Source: Flavobacterium resistens (GTDB taxonomy: Bacteria > Bacteroidota > Bacteroidia > Flavobacteriales > Flavobacteriaceae). Taken from it: a stretch of 64,000 nucleotides of DNA. The stretch spans positions 186,001 to 250,000 of the forward strand of contig NZ_FXTA01000006.1 in assembly GCF_900182645.1 (NCBI RefSeq). The letters are read 5' to 3'. Made by a program: the position numbers and the translations under genes. The notes beneath the pieces are model-generated. The model was not told the DNA's origin. It did not search any database and saw only the letters and a program-made list of their open reading frames with translations. Of the stretch, positions 43,345 to 51,633 are shown one piece after another (position 1 is the stretch's first letter; each line of letters opens with the position of its first letter).

Positions 43345-44321
43345 AAAATTTCCAAATAATTAAGGCTTTATCACCCAATTCGGCGGTTTCGAGCATCAAC
43401 AAAGAAAATTCGGCTATGTTTATTGCAGGAGGAACAAATCTTGTTGATTTGATGAAAAAAAATATCGCTGCACCTGATAAATTGGTCGATATTACATCTT
43501 TAGACTTAAAAAAAATAGAATTCTTAAGTGGAAAAGTTTCGATTGGTGCATTAGCAAAAAATAGTCAGGTTGCAGAGGATAAAGCAATTAAAGAAAAACA
43601 TCCTTTATTGGCTTTAGCTTTAGCTGCAGGAGCATCGCAACAAATTAGACATATGGCGACTGTAGGCGGAAATATGTTGCAACGCACGCGCTGTTCATAT
43701 TTTTATAATACTGATATGCCTTGCAATAAAAGAGTTCCAAAAAGCGGATGCGGTGCTATAGGTGGTTCAAACAGAATGTCGGCAATTTTTGGCGCTTCTG
43801 AAAGTTGTATTGCAGTTCACCCAAGCGATATGTGTGTGGCTTTGGCAGCACTGGATGCAACAGTTTTAGTAGAAGGACCAAAAGGTAAAAGACAAATCAA
43901 ATTTACCGATTTTCATCGTTTGCCAGGAAACACGCCTGAAAAAGACAATACACTTTTAGATAAAGAATTGATAACTTCAATTGAAATTCCAGATAATAAT
44001 TTTAATAAAAATGTACATTATTTGAAAGTCCGAGACAGAACGAGTTATGCTTTTGCATTAGTTTCTGTTACTGCTGCTTTGGATATTCAAAACAATACGA
44101 TTAGTAGTGCGCGTTTGGCAATGGGCGGTGTAGCACATAAACCTTGGAGACTGACTGAAGCAGAAGAATTTCTGAAAGGGAAAACTGTTTCTGAAACTAC
44201 TTTTAGACAAGCTGCAAATTTGGCAATGAAGGGCGCAAAAAGTTATGGAGATAATGATTTCAAATTGACTCTTGGACCAAATGCCATTGTAGAAGCATTA
44301 ACTATAGCATCATCTAAATAA
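43341..44321 (+). CDS. paoB: Periplasmic aldehyde oxidoreductase, FAD subunit (PaoB-like)
   Basis: 326 aa. FAD-binding landmarks 'MFIAGGTNLVDLMKKN', 'SIGALAKNSQVAED' and 'QIRHMATVGGNMLQRTRCSYFY'. The Cys-rich insertion 'CSYFYNTDMPCNKRVPKSGCG' is like the extra 4Fe-4S site of E. coli PaoB. No export signal of its own. It passes electrons from the 2Fe-2S subunit to an acceptor. ATGA overlap with paoA indicates tight coupling. Confidence 0.92.
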   Translation: MKNFQIIKALSPNSAVSSINKENSAMFIAGGTNLVDLMKKNIAAPDKLVDITSLDLKKIEFLSGKVSIGALAKNSQVAEDKAIKEKHPLLALALAAGASQQIRHMATVGGNMLQRTRCSYFYNTDMPCNKRVPKSGCGAIGGSNRMSAIFGASESCIAVHPSDMCVALAALDATVLVEGPKGKRQIKFTDFHRLPGNTPEKDNTLLDKELITSIEIPDNNFNKNVHYLKVRDRTSYAFALVSVTAALDIQNNTISSARLAMGGVAHKPWRLTEAEEFLKGKTVSETTFRQAANLAMKGAKSYGDNDFKLTLGPNAIVEALTIASSK

Positions 44322-44328
44322 TTGAATT

Positions 44329-46530
44329 ATGAGCAAGACAAGTAATATTAATAGAGTAGATGGATTTGCTAAAGTAACAGGTTCAGCTACTTATTCGGCT
44401 GAATATAAAACAGACGGGGTTGTTTATGCCTGTTTGGTCGGAAGCACAATTGCGAAAGGAAAAATAAAAAGCATTGATACTAAAAAAGCAGAATGGGCTC
44501 CGGGAGTTTTGGCTGTAATTACACATTTGAATGTAGATAAGCCGTCTGGATATCAAAAAGCTAAAGACAAACATAATTTTGGGCAACCGTTACAGATTTT
44601 TAAAGACGATTCGATATTGTATTACGATCAGCCAATTGCACTCGTAATTGCAGATACTTTTGAGCGTATGCAATATGCCGCAAGTTTGATTAAGGCAGAT
44701 TATTTTAAAGAAGAACATTCGACTGAACTTAAAAAAGCAGCCGATAAAGAAAAGAAAGTCGAAACGGATAAAGGAAATGATTATCACCGTGGCGAACACG
44801 ATGGTTATAAGAACGCTGAAGTTGTTTTGGAAACCGAATATACGATTCCGACGGAAGTTCATAATCCAATGGAATTAGCCAATATAATCGCAAAATGGGA
44901 AGGAAATAAACCAATTTTATATACCAAAAGTCAAGGTGTTGAAGGAACGCGCAGAAGTGTAGCAGGAGTTTTTGATGTTCCTGCGGAAGATGTTGAGGTG
45001 CATGCAGAATATGTTGGAGGTGCATTTGGAATGGGATTGCATACTTGGCCCTATGAAATTGCGGCTTTGATTGGTGCGAAAAAATTAAATCGTCCAGTGA
45101 AATTGGTTTTGCATCGCGAACAAATGTTTACGAATGTTGGTTTCAGACCTTATACAATTCAGAAAATGGGTCTTGGCGCTACCAAAGATGGAAAACTTAC
45201 TGGCTTGACGCATGAAGCCGTTGCGATGACTTCAAGCTACGAAGATTTCATGGAAGGAACGGTAAACATGTCTCGTTTTATTTATGATTGTGCCAATGTT
45301 TCAACTCGTTATCGTATAGTACCTTTAGATACTTGTACGCCAATCTGGATGCGTGGTCCGGGAGAAGCAACGGGTTCATTTGCACTTGAATGTGCTATGG
45401 ATGAAATGGCCTATAAATTAGATTTAGATCCAATCGAATTTCGTAAACGTAATTATGCCGAAAAAGATTTGGAACAAAATAAGCCTTGGAGCAGTAAATA
45501 TCTTTTAGAGTGCTATGAAGGCGGAATGGAACGCATTGGCTGGAAAAACCGCAAAAATAAACCTGGATCAGTTCGTGAAGGGGAATGGTTAGTAGGATAC
45601 GGAATGGGAACTGGAACTTTTGGCTGTTATAGAAGTCCAACTTCAGTAAAAGCAAAATTTTCGGCCGATGGAAATTTAATACTTCAGTGTAGTGTGAATG
45701 ATATGGGACCAGGAACGGCAACGATGATGACAGCTATTGGTGCAGAAATTATGGGAATGCCTGTTGAAAATGTAATTATAGAAATGGGTAAAAGTGGTTT
45801 GCCGAAAGGTCCTACGCAAGGAGGATCAGCGACGACTTCATCTGTGGGTTCTGCAGTTCATGATTCTTGTAATTTATTAGTAAGCAAAATACTTGGTTTG
45901 GCTAATGAAACACCGACTTTTAAAGGAATTCCTATTGCAGATTTGACTTTTGCCAATGGCTTAATTTCTTCAAAAAATAATTCAAAAACGGTTTCTTTGG
46001 CTTCGTTATTGGCTTCAAATAAATTAGAAGATTTTGCAGTAGAAAAACAATCTAAAGGAAATGAAGAAGCTAGAAAATATTCAATTTATTCGTTTTCTGT
46101 CCACTTTGTAAAAGTTTTAGTTAATCCAAATATTGGAAAAATAAGACTGGCGCATGTGGTTTCTTGTGCTGATATTGGAACTGTAATCAGTCAAAAAACT
46201 TCAGCAGGACAAATGTTTGGAGGAGCTGTTGGCGGAATCGGAATGGGATTAATGGAAGCTTTAGAAATCGATCATCGTTTCGGTCGTCCAATCAATAATA
46301 ATTTCGCCGATTATCATGTTCCTGTAAATGCTGATATTGAAAAACAGGAAGTCTTTTTCGTAAACAAAAAAGATCCAATCAGCAATCCAATGGGAACAAA
46401 AGGTTTAGGAGAAACCGCTTTAGTCGGAATGGCGCCTGCAATTGCAAATGCCGTTTTTAACGCAACAGGAAAGCGTGTACGAGATTTGCCAATTACATTG
46501 GATAAGATTATTGAGACTGCCAAGGTTTAG
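44329..46530 (+). CDS. paoC: Periplasmic aldehyde oxidoreductase, molybdenum subunit (PaoC-like)
   Basis: 733 aa, close to E. coli PaoC. Xanthine-oxidase large-subunit features: 'DGFAKVTGSATYSAEY', 'GGAFGMGLHTWPYE', 'TPIWMRGPGEATGSFALECAMDEMA', 'DMGPGTATMMTAIGAEIMG' and the catalytic Glu695 in 'GTKGLGETALVGMAPA'. It hydroxylates an aldehyde (likely aromatic or broad range) to a carboxylic acid using water; xanthine is a less likely substrate. Followed by a terminator. Confidence 0.93.
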   Translation: MSKTSNINRVDGFAKVTGSATYSAEYKTDGVVYACLVGSTIAKGKIKSIDTKKAEWAPGVLAVITHLNVDKPSGYQKAKDKHNFGQPLQIFKDDSILYYDQPIALVIADTFERMQYAASLIKADYFKEEHSTELKKAADKEKKVETDKGNDYHRGEHDGYKNAEVVLETEYTIPTEVHNPMELANIIAKWEGNKPILYTKSQGVEGTRRSVAGVFDVPAEDVEVHAEYVGGAFGMGLHTWPYEIAALIGAKKLNRPVKLVLHREQMFTNVGFRPYTIQKMGLGATKDGKLTGLTHEAVAMTSSYEDFMEGTVNMSRFIYDCANVSTRYRIVPLDTCTPIWMRGPGEATGSFALECAMDEMAYKLDLDPIEFRKRNYAEKDLEQNKPWSSKYLLECYEGGMERIGWKNRKNKPGSVREGEWLVGYGMGTGTFGCYRSPTSVKAKFSADGNLILQCSVNDMGPGTATMMTAIGAEIMGMPVENVIIEMGKSGLPKGPTQGGSATTSSVGSAVHDSCNLLVSKILGLANETPTFKGIPIADLTFANGLISSKNNSKTVSLASLLASNKLEDFAVEKQSKGNEEARKYSIYSFSVHFVKVLVNPNIGKIRLAHVVSCADIGTVISQKTSAGQMFGGAVGGIGMGLMEALEIDHRFGRPINNNFADYHVPVNADIEKQEVFFVNKKDPISNPMGTKGLGETALVGMAPAIANAVFNATGKRVRDLPITLDKIIETAKV

Positions 46531-46553
46531 GAAATAATATATTTATAAAATTT

Positions 46554-46588
46554 AAAAATCCGTCTGATTATTTCAGACGGATTTTTTT
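46554..46588 (+). terminator. Rho-independent terminator after paoC
   Basis: AAAATCCGTCTGA and TCAGACGGATTTT form a stem with a short loop, followed by a T-run. Confidence 0.85.
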
Positions 46589-46669
46589 ATGCATTAAAAC
46601 CATAATGAAAGAAAAAGATTATAATTTGTATTTTGTAAGAAAATTATTTTAATTTAGGTAAAAAAAATT

Positions 46670-47161
46670 ATGAGCAGAAAACATGTAGTAGTTCAAGGTG
46701 CAACGCTAAAATGTAAGTTTAGTGAAAAGCCTCAAACGGATATTTTAAAAGTAAAATCACAAAATAAACATTTTGCAAATGACAAAGATGCATCAAAAAA
46801 GCTAATTGCAACCACGAAAGAAATAGGACAAACTTTAGAGAAAAACACCTTTGGTAACTGTAAGCTACAGCCTACTGGAAATAGTTACAAACCTTGCCAG
46901 GCCGTAATAAATCAATGGAGTGCTTTCTACGAAAAAGTGACTCTAAGTAATCAGGGCAAAATATTAGTTGAAGACAGTAAAGCAACCTGTCCAATTGGAG
47001 GGCCAGACTGCATAAGCTTTGTTAAACATGGGCAGAAGGTGGAGATAAGCAAGCAAAATATCAAAAACGCAAGCGAGCTTTTGAGTAATCAGATAAATCC
47101 GTTGGTTAATATGGCTGAATTTAAAGAGCGTTTAGAAGATCACGATTCAATTTGTAAGTAA
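46670..47161 (+). CDS. PAAR-like (DUF4280) protein, probable spike/adaptor of a contractile secretion system
   Basis: 163 aa. It opens 'RKHVVVQGATLKCKFSE', then has conserved Cys/Gly positions ('FGNCKLQ', 'KPCQAVINQW', 'ATCPIGGPDCISFVKHGQKVEI') characteristic of the DUF4280 group related to PAAR tip proteins. Such proteins cap the spike of type VI-like systems and carry effectors. No signal peptide. It is ten bases from the large effector-like gene and is probably co-transcribed. No other secretion-system genes lie in the window. Confidence 0.8.
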   Translation: MSRKHVVVQGATLKCKFSEKPQTDILKVKSQNKHFANDKDASKKLIATTKEIGQTLEKNTFGNCKLQPTGNSYKPCQAVINQWSAFYEKVTLSNQGKILVEDSKATCPIGGPDCISFVKHGQKVEISKQNIKNASELLSNQINPLVNMAEFKERLEDHDSICK

Positions 47162-47171
47162 ATGTATTATT

Positions 47172-49601
47172 ATGTCAGATTTTAAAATAATAGGAAATCC
47201 AAACCCTGTGGTTGGTGTTCTTGAGATATATACTGTAAATGACTTTTTTGAAAAAGTTCCAAGTAGTCCTTTCAACGAAGAAAATAGTTTTTCTTATAAT
47301 CCTGTTTTTTGGGAAGTTTATGTTTTAGAATTAGGTAAATGGCGAAAAACAAAAGAGAATGATAAAAGAGGAAATAAGGTTTCTTATACTTTTTTGGAAA
47401 AAAGCCTGACAAGAAATGGTATTCGTATTTTGGCAAGAAAAGGCGATAAAGTAGCTCGACTCGATATAAAACCACTTTCTGCACAACCTAAAATAGATCA
47501 TATCGAACTATTAGATAAAAACGGTGCCAAAATAAAAGGACGTTTATCATACGGACAAACTGTTAAAGCAAGGGTATTTTGTTTTAATATGGAAAGACGC
47601 AGAGTATCGGTTACCATGTGGGAAGATGATGTAAAAGGTGCTGGGCATAATAAAGCCAATGAAAAAAACTTTATAGAAACACTTTCTGGAATTGTGAAAT
47701 TCGGAAAGGCGGATATTGATTTTTTATTAAAACCAAGTTTTGCAAAAATTGCTGAAAGAAGAGGTCACGAAAAAGATAAAATTCATGAGTTTTATGTAAC
47801 CGCAGAGTACAATGATGGCAAAATAGCCAGTAATAATATCAATGTAAATGCGCTTGAAACACCAGTTGCTCCCTACAAAGGAAAAACAACTCCGCATCAG
47901 GCTGTTAAAAACAAAACCACAGAGCAGAAACCTAAAAATGATTCACAAAAACCTAATGTGCCAACTGCTATAAAAGCAGTAAAGGGTAAAATTAATGCTG
48001 TACATATTACAGATATAGCAGGGAATCAGATTAAAGGTGTGTTTAAAGAAAAACAGATTAAAGTCTGGATAAATTCGACAGGATTAACAGGAAAAGAAGT
48101 TCGCCTTAAATTATACGATGAAGATTTGTTTAGCAATGACTTGTTGTTTACTGATAATTTCACTATTAAATCTGACCTTCATACAGTAACAGTACCATTA
48201 GATACTATACCAAGAAGCCTAGGCGGAAGCAATTGGGCTGAGGGAAACGAGCAGCAATTATTTGCCGAAATCGAAGTTTTACAAACTCATGATTTTATTA
48301 AAAGTGCAATTGTTGATGTTGATGCTACTGTTTTTAAGCAGGATCCCGTTGAAACAACTAATAAGGTTTTGAAGGTTGATGTAGAAGATAGTAAAAAAGA
48401 TGAAAAAAAGAAAAGTAACTGTTATTGTAATAGGGATTTTACCCTAGAAGAATTTACCAAAATCTTAGAAAAGTTAAGAGATAGTGAATCCATAGTAAAA
48501 AAAGCTAGTAAATATACTCTGTTTGGATCTGATAATTGTGAATTAGATTCGAAAGATAAAACTATTGAAAAGTTTTATAACCAATTGAATATTATCTTTA
48601 AAAAATATAATATTAATACTTGCTTGAGAAAAATCCACTTTTTATCTCAAGTTTATCTTGAAACGGATAGGTTTAGAACTACAAAAGAATATAGTGAAAA
48701 GGGTGAATATAAACCATATTTTGGTAGAGGTCTAATGCAATTGACATGGCAAAGCAATTATGAAATTTATAAAGCTTTTAGCGGTACAGAGTGTGTAGAT
48801 GATTATGAAGTTATTGCTAATAATTTAGAAAATGCTTTCGACTCAGCGGGATGGTATTGGAAACAAGGAAAAGTTCTTAGTGTCGGAGACAGATGGACAC
48901 CTGCATCAAGTGCTCCTTCATATGTTACAATTCATAAGCCTAATTATCCTAAAAATAAAATATCATACAAAAAAGGAGATAAAAATATAAATTATGGCAC
49001 TGTTGATTTTAGTTTAATTGCTGATGATGATAAGGTTGATGTTATTAGTTATTTAGTTAATGGAGGCAGTAACGGATTGTATGAGAGAAGAAATTATGTC
49101 ACCACTTTAAAAAATATATTTAAATTTCCTCAAGAATGTGATAATAAAGTTTCCGAAAAGGTATCGACAGATACTATTAATGATAAAGCTGTAACTATTC
49201 GATTAATTAGGAAGTGGGAAACTAAAAAATCAACAATTGGAGAATTTACAATTGATGGTAGTGAAATAAAGGGATTTATATTGGAAGAAAAAGGGCCCGA
49301 TACTACTATTTCAGGGATTGAACAAAGAATTCCCATTGGAACTTATAATTTGGCATGGCATAATGGTACAAAGATAAAAAAAGGTTTAAAAGTTTATAAT
49401 AGTGATGTCTCTAAAGATAGAGCAATTTTAATTCACTCAGGAAATACAGCAGATGATACTGAGGGTTGTCTTTTACCCGGTTCAACTAGATCAGTTGATT
49501 TTGTTGGAAATAGTAAAAATAAATTAAAAGAAATTTTTGAATATATCGAAGAAAAAGGAATCGATAATGCCAAAATAATAATAACCCAGAAATATGAATA
49601 A
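47172..49601 (+). CDS. Putative secreted effector: Ig-like repeats, GH19 muramidase/chitinase-like and DUF5675 domains
   Basis: 809 aa without a signal peptide. Residues about 1-230 and 270-400 are beta-rich, with a repeated pattern 'KIDHIELLDKNGAKIKG' / 'KINAVHITDIAGNQIKG'. Residues about 415-650 look like GH19: catalytic Glu497 in 'FLSQVYLETDRF', then 'YFGRGLMQLTWQSNYEIY' and 'DSAGWYWKQGK'. Residues about 671-805 match the DUF5675 fold ('TIGEFTIDG...EEKGPD', 'ILIHSGN...GCLLPG'). Both C-terminal parts are predicted to act on cell wall. The 3' end overlaps the lipoprotein gene by eight bases. The DNA looks AT-rich. Function is inferred from domains and neighbours. Confidence 0.78.
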   Translation: MSDFKIIGNPNPVVGVLEIYTVNDFFEKVPSSPFNEENSFSYNPVFWEVYVLELGKWRKTKENDKRGNKVSYTFLEKSLTRNGIRILARKGDKVARLDIKPLSAQPKIDHIELLDKNGAKIKGRLSYGQTVKARVFCFNMERRRVSVTMWEDDVKGAGHNKANEKNFIETLSGIVKFGKADIDFLLKPSFAKIAERRGHEKDKIHEFYVTAEYNDGKIASNNINVNALETPVAPYKGKTTPHQAVKNKTTEQKPKNDSQKPNVPTAIKAVKGKINAVHITDIAGNQIKGVFKEKQIKVWINSTGLTGKEVRLKLYDEDLFSNDLLFTDNFTIKSDLHTVTVPLDTIPRSLGGSNWAEGNEQQLFAEIEVLQTHDFIKSAIVDVDATVFKQDPVETTNKVLKVDVEDSKKDEKKKSNCYCNRDFTLEEFTKILEKLRDSESIVKKASKYTLFGSDNCELDSKDKTIEKFYNQLNIIFKKYNINTCLRKIHFLSQVYLETDRFRTTKEYSEKGEYKPYFGRGLMQLTWQSNYEIYKAFSGTECVDDYEVIANNLENAFDSAGWYWKQGKVLSVGDRWTPASSAPSYVTIHKPNYPKNKISYKKGDKNINYGTVDFSLIADDDKVDVISYLVNGGSNGLYERRNYVTTLKNIFKFPQECDNKVSEKVSTDTINDKAVTIRLIRKWETKKSTIGEFTIDGSEIKGFILEEKGPDTTISGIEQRIPIGTYNLAWHNGTKIKKGLKVYNSDVSKDRAILIHSGNTADDTEGCLLPGSTRSVDFVGNSKNKLKEIFEYIEEKGIDNAKIIITQKYE

Positions 49602-50820
49602 GTATATTTTGATATTGCTCTTATTAATTAGTTGTAGAAATTCTTCACAAGAGAATAAAAATGTAATTAATATTAAAAAAGCATATAATGAAAAAAATGA
49701 GATTGAATTTTTAAATCAATTCCCTGATAAATTTGAAAATTTAAATGAATATTTTGGATGGAATAATTTAACTGATAAGCCAAATGCTTTATACAATGAT
49801 GCGAATAAATATATAGATTATTGGTTTTCTTTGCTATTGAAGAAAGAATATAGGCAATACGAAAAAAACATAACAAGTATTTGTTATGGCGGCAAATGGG
49901 ATGCGGATGCGATTAATTATTTTCAAGATAAGTCAATAAATTATTTTTTGAAAAACAAAAGAATGGAGTTGCTGAATTCTTTAAGTGAAAAAAAAGCTAA
50001 ATCAGTTCTGTTTTTCCTATTCGATTCACCTCATCCAGAAATGCATAATGAGTTGTTTTTAAAGTTGAACACAAAAAATAAAATTATTGTAAAGAATCTA
50101 TTTGCAAATAATTTAAAAGGTGATGAAGATGTTAAATATACTATCACCTTTTATGAGAAAAATGACGATTACATTATCAAAACATTGGATATAAATGGAG
50201 ATGATATTCTTGATAAGCTTATAAGTAGTGCACCTTATAAGGGAAACGAATTGATACTTTTTTTAGGGGATGGAAAAGATTACATTTTTTCTATAAAGAC
50301 AATTAATTTTTCTGAAGACGGAGGAAATATCGTTTATGATATTGTAAATAATCCTAACACAAAAAAAGGCTTATTAATAAAAACAAAGTTTCCGGATAGA
50401 GGATTTTCTGAAAATGATTATTTTATAATATATGAAAATAAAAATTGGGTACTTAAAAATATAGTTTATAAAACACTAACCGACCAAAGTAAAAACGCTA
50501 TAGAATATTATTGTGATGTATTCCAATATATTAATCTTAAGGAAACAAATATTGAAAGCAAATTAATTTCTATACCTGATGAGTCTGAGAGAGCTAAAAA
50601 ATGCATAACAAGAAAAAGTAATTTACAAAAATACAGTATTGTAGATTCAGATGGTTATACAAACCTAAGGAAAGAGAAAAATTCATCATCTGAGATTTTG
50701 CAAAAAATAATTACAGGATCAGAAGTGGAAGTTCTAAGCAATTCTGGAGATTGGTGGTTCGTTCAAACAAAGGAAGGCAAAAGAGGATATGTATTCAAGA
50801 CAAAAATAAAGGTAGACTAG
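49594..50820 (+). CDS. SH3-domain lipoprotein, candidate immunity protein
   Basis: 408 aa. Lipoprotein signal with Cys in 'LLLISCRNSSQ' (about residue 14). The middle 300 residues were not recognised. Residues about 345-408 form a bacterial SH3 domain ('VDSDGYTNLRKEKNSSSEILQKI', 'GDWWFVQTKEGKRGYVF'), typical of cell-wall binding. The overlap with the cell-wall-degrading effector gene and the periplasmic location fit an immunity protein that protects the producer's own wall. This is position-based inference; it could instead be an accessory delivery or wall-binding factor. Confidence 0.7.
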   Translation: MNKYILILLLLISCRNSSQENKNVINIKKAYNEKNEIEFLNQFPDKFENLNEYFGWNNLTDKPNALYNDANKYIDYWFSLLLKKEYRQYEKNITSICYGGKWDADAINYFQDKSINYFLKNKRMELLNSLSEKKAKSVLFFLFDSPHPEMHNELFLKLNTKNKIIVKNLFANNLKGDEDVKYTITFYEKNDDYIIKTLDINGDDILDKLISSAPYKGNELILFLGDGKDYIFSIKTINFSEDGGNIVYDIVNNPNTKKGLLIKTKFPDRGFSENDYFIIYENKNWVLKNIVYKTLTDQSKNAIEYYCDVFQYINLKETNIESKLISIPDESERAKKCITRKSNLQKYSIVDSDGYTNLRKEKNSSSEILQKIITGSEVEVLSNSGDWWFVQTKEGKRGYVFKTKIKVD

Positions 50821-50920
50821 TCTGTTGGTTTTGAATAAACTTTTATCGAATGTATTTATAACGTCGCGATATTAAGAATTTATTCTAGAATTATAGTATC
50901 TGTGAAAATCTTAAGAAACA

Positions 50921-50956
50921 AAAAAAAAGAGACATTGAAAAATGTCTCTTTTTTTT
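50921..50956. terminator. Bidirectional terminator
   Basis: AAAAAAAAGAGACATT and AATGTCTCTTTTTTTT form a perfect stem around GAAA between convergent genes. Confidence 0.88.
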
Positions 50957-50974
50957 ATCTGTAAAACGATTAAA

Positions 50975-51538
50975 TTATTTAACCGTAATAGGCAATTCAA
51001 CTGTAGTTTTATCCCATCCAATAACTAAATTAGCCACATTACCTTGAGTTGTAAAAGCAATAGATAAAGCTTCAATAACATCAGAAACTGGTTTAACAGG
51101 AACTGAAACTCTTACAACATCTTTGCTTTCATCATAAGCATATCCGCCCCATAAATCCAATTCTTTATTGATAATGATGGTCCATTTGTCTTTTTCTGGA
51201 ATAGCAAATAAGCTGTAATATCCAGCAGGGATTTTTTTACCGCCGATTGTTACATCTTTGTAGAATTTGATTTCTGTATTTTCGTTAGCACCAACTCTCC
51301 AAACTTCACCAAACTTCACAATATCACCAAAAATAGTTCTCCCTTTTACAGAAGGTCTTGAGTAAAGAACTTTGACAACTGGGTTTGGAGTATCTGTTTT
51401 TTTGAATTTAACAGATCTGTTTGGGAAATAAGAAATATCAGCCGGACTTGCATCAAGAGGAGCAAATTTCACCACATCTTGTGCCTGCACTGTAAAAGCA
51501 GCAAACAATGTAACTGCTAGTAAATAAATTTTTTTCAT
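50975..51538 (-). CDS. DUF2911 family exported protein
   Basis: 187 aa with signal peptide 'MKKIYLLAVTLFAAFTVQAQ'. The body is the DUF2911 domain: 'VKVLYSRPSVKGRTIFGDIVKFGEVWRVGANENTEIKFYKDV', 'GKKIPAGYYSLFAIPEKDKWTIIINKELDLWGGYAYDESKDVVRV'. Common in Bacteroidota, function unknown. Probably a separate unit from the GH2 gene 95 bases upstream on the same strand. Confidence 0.88.
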   Translation of the reverse strand: MKKIYLLAVTLFAAFTVQAQDVVKFAPLDASPADISYFPNRSVKFKKTDTPNPVVKVLYSRPSVKGRTIFGDIVKFGEVWRVGANENTEIKFYKDVTIGGKKIPAGYYSLFAIPEKDKWTIIINKELDLWGGYAYDESKDVVRVSVPVKPVSDVIEALSIAFTTQGNVANLVIGWDKTTVELPITVK

Positions 51539-51633
51539 AAGGTTACAATTTTTAGAATAACTACAAAGTAAGTTAATAATTAAGAAAAATCATGAAATTA
51601 CTATTTGTTTTTTGTTAATGAATTGATAACGGT

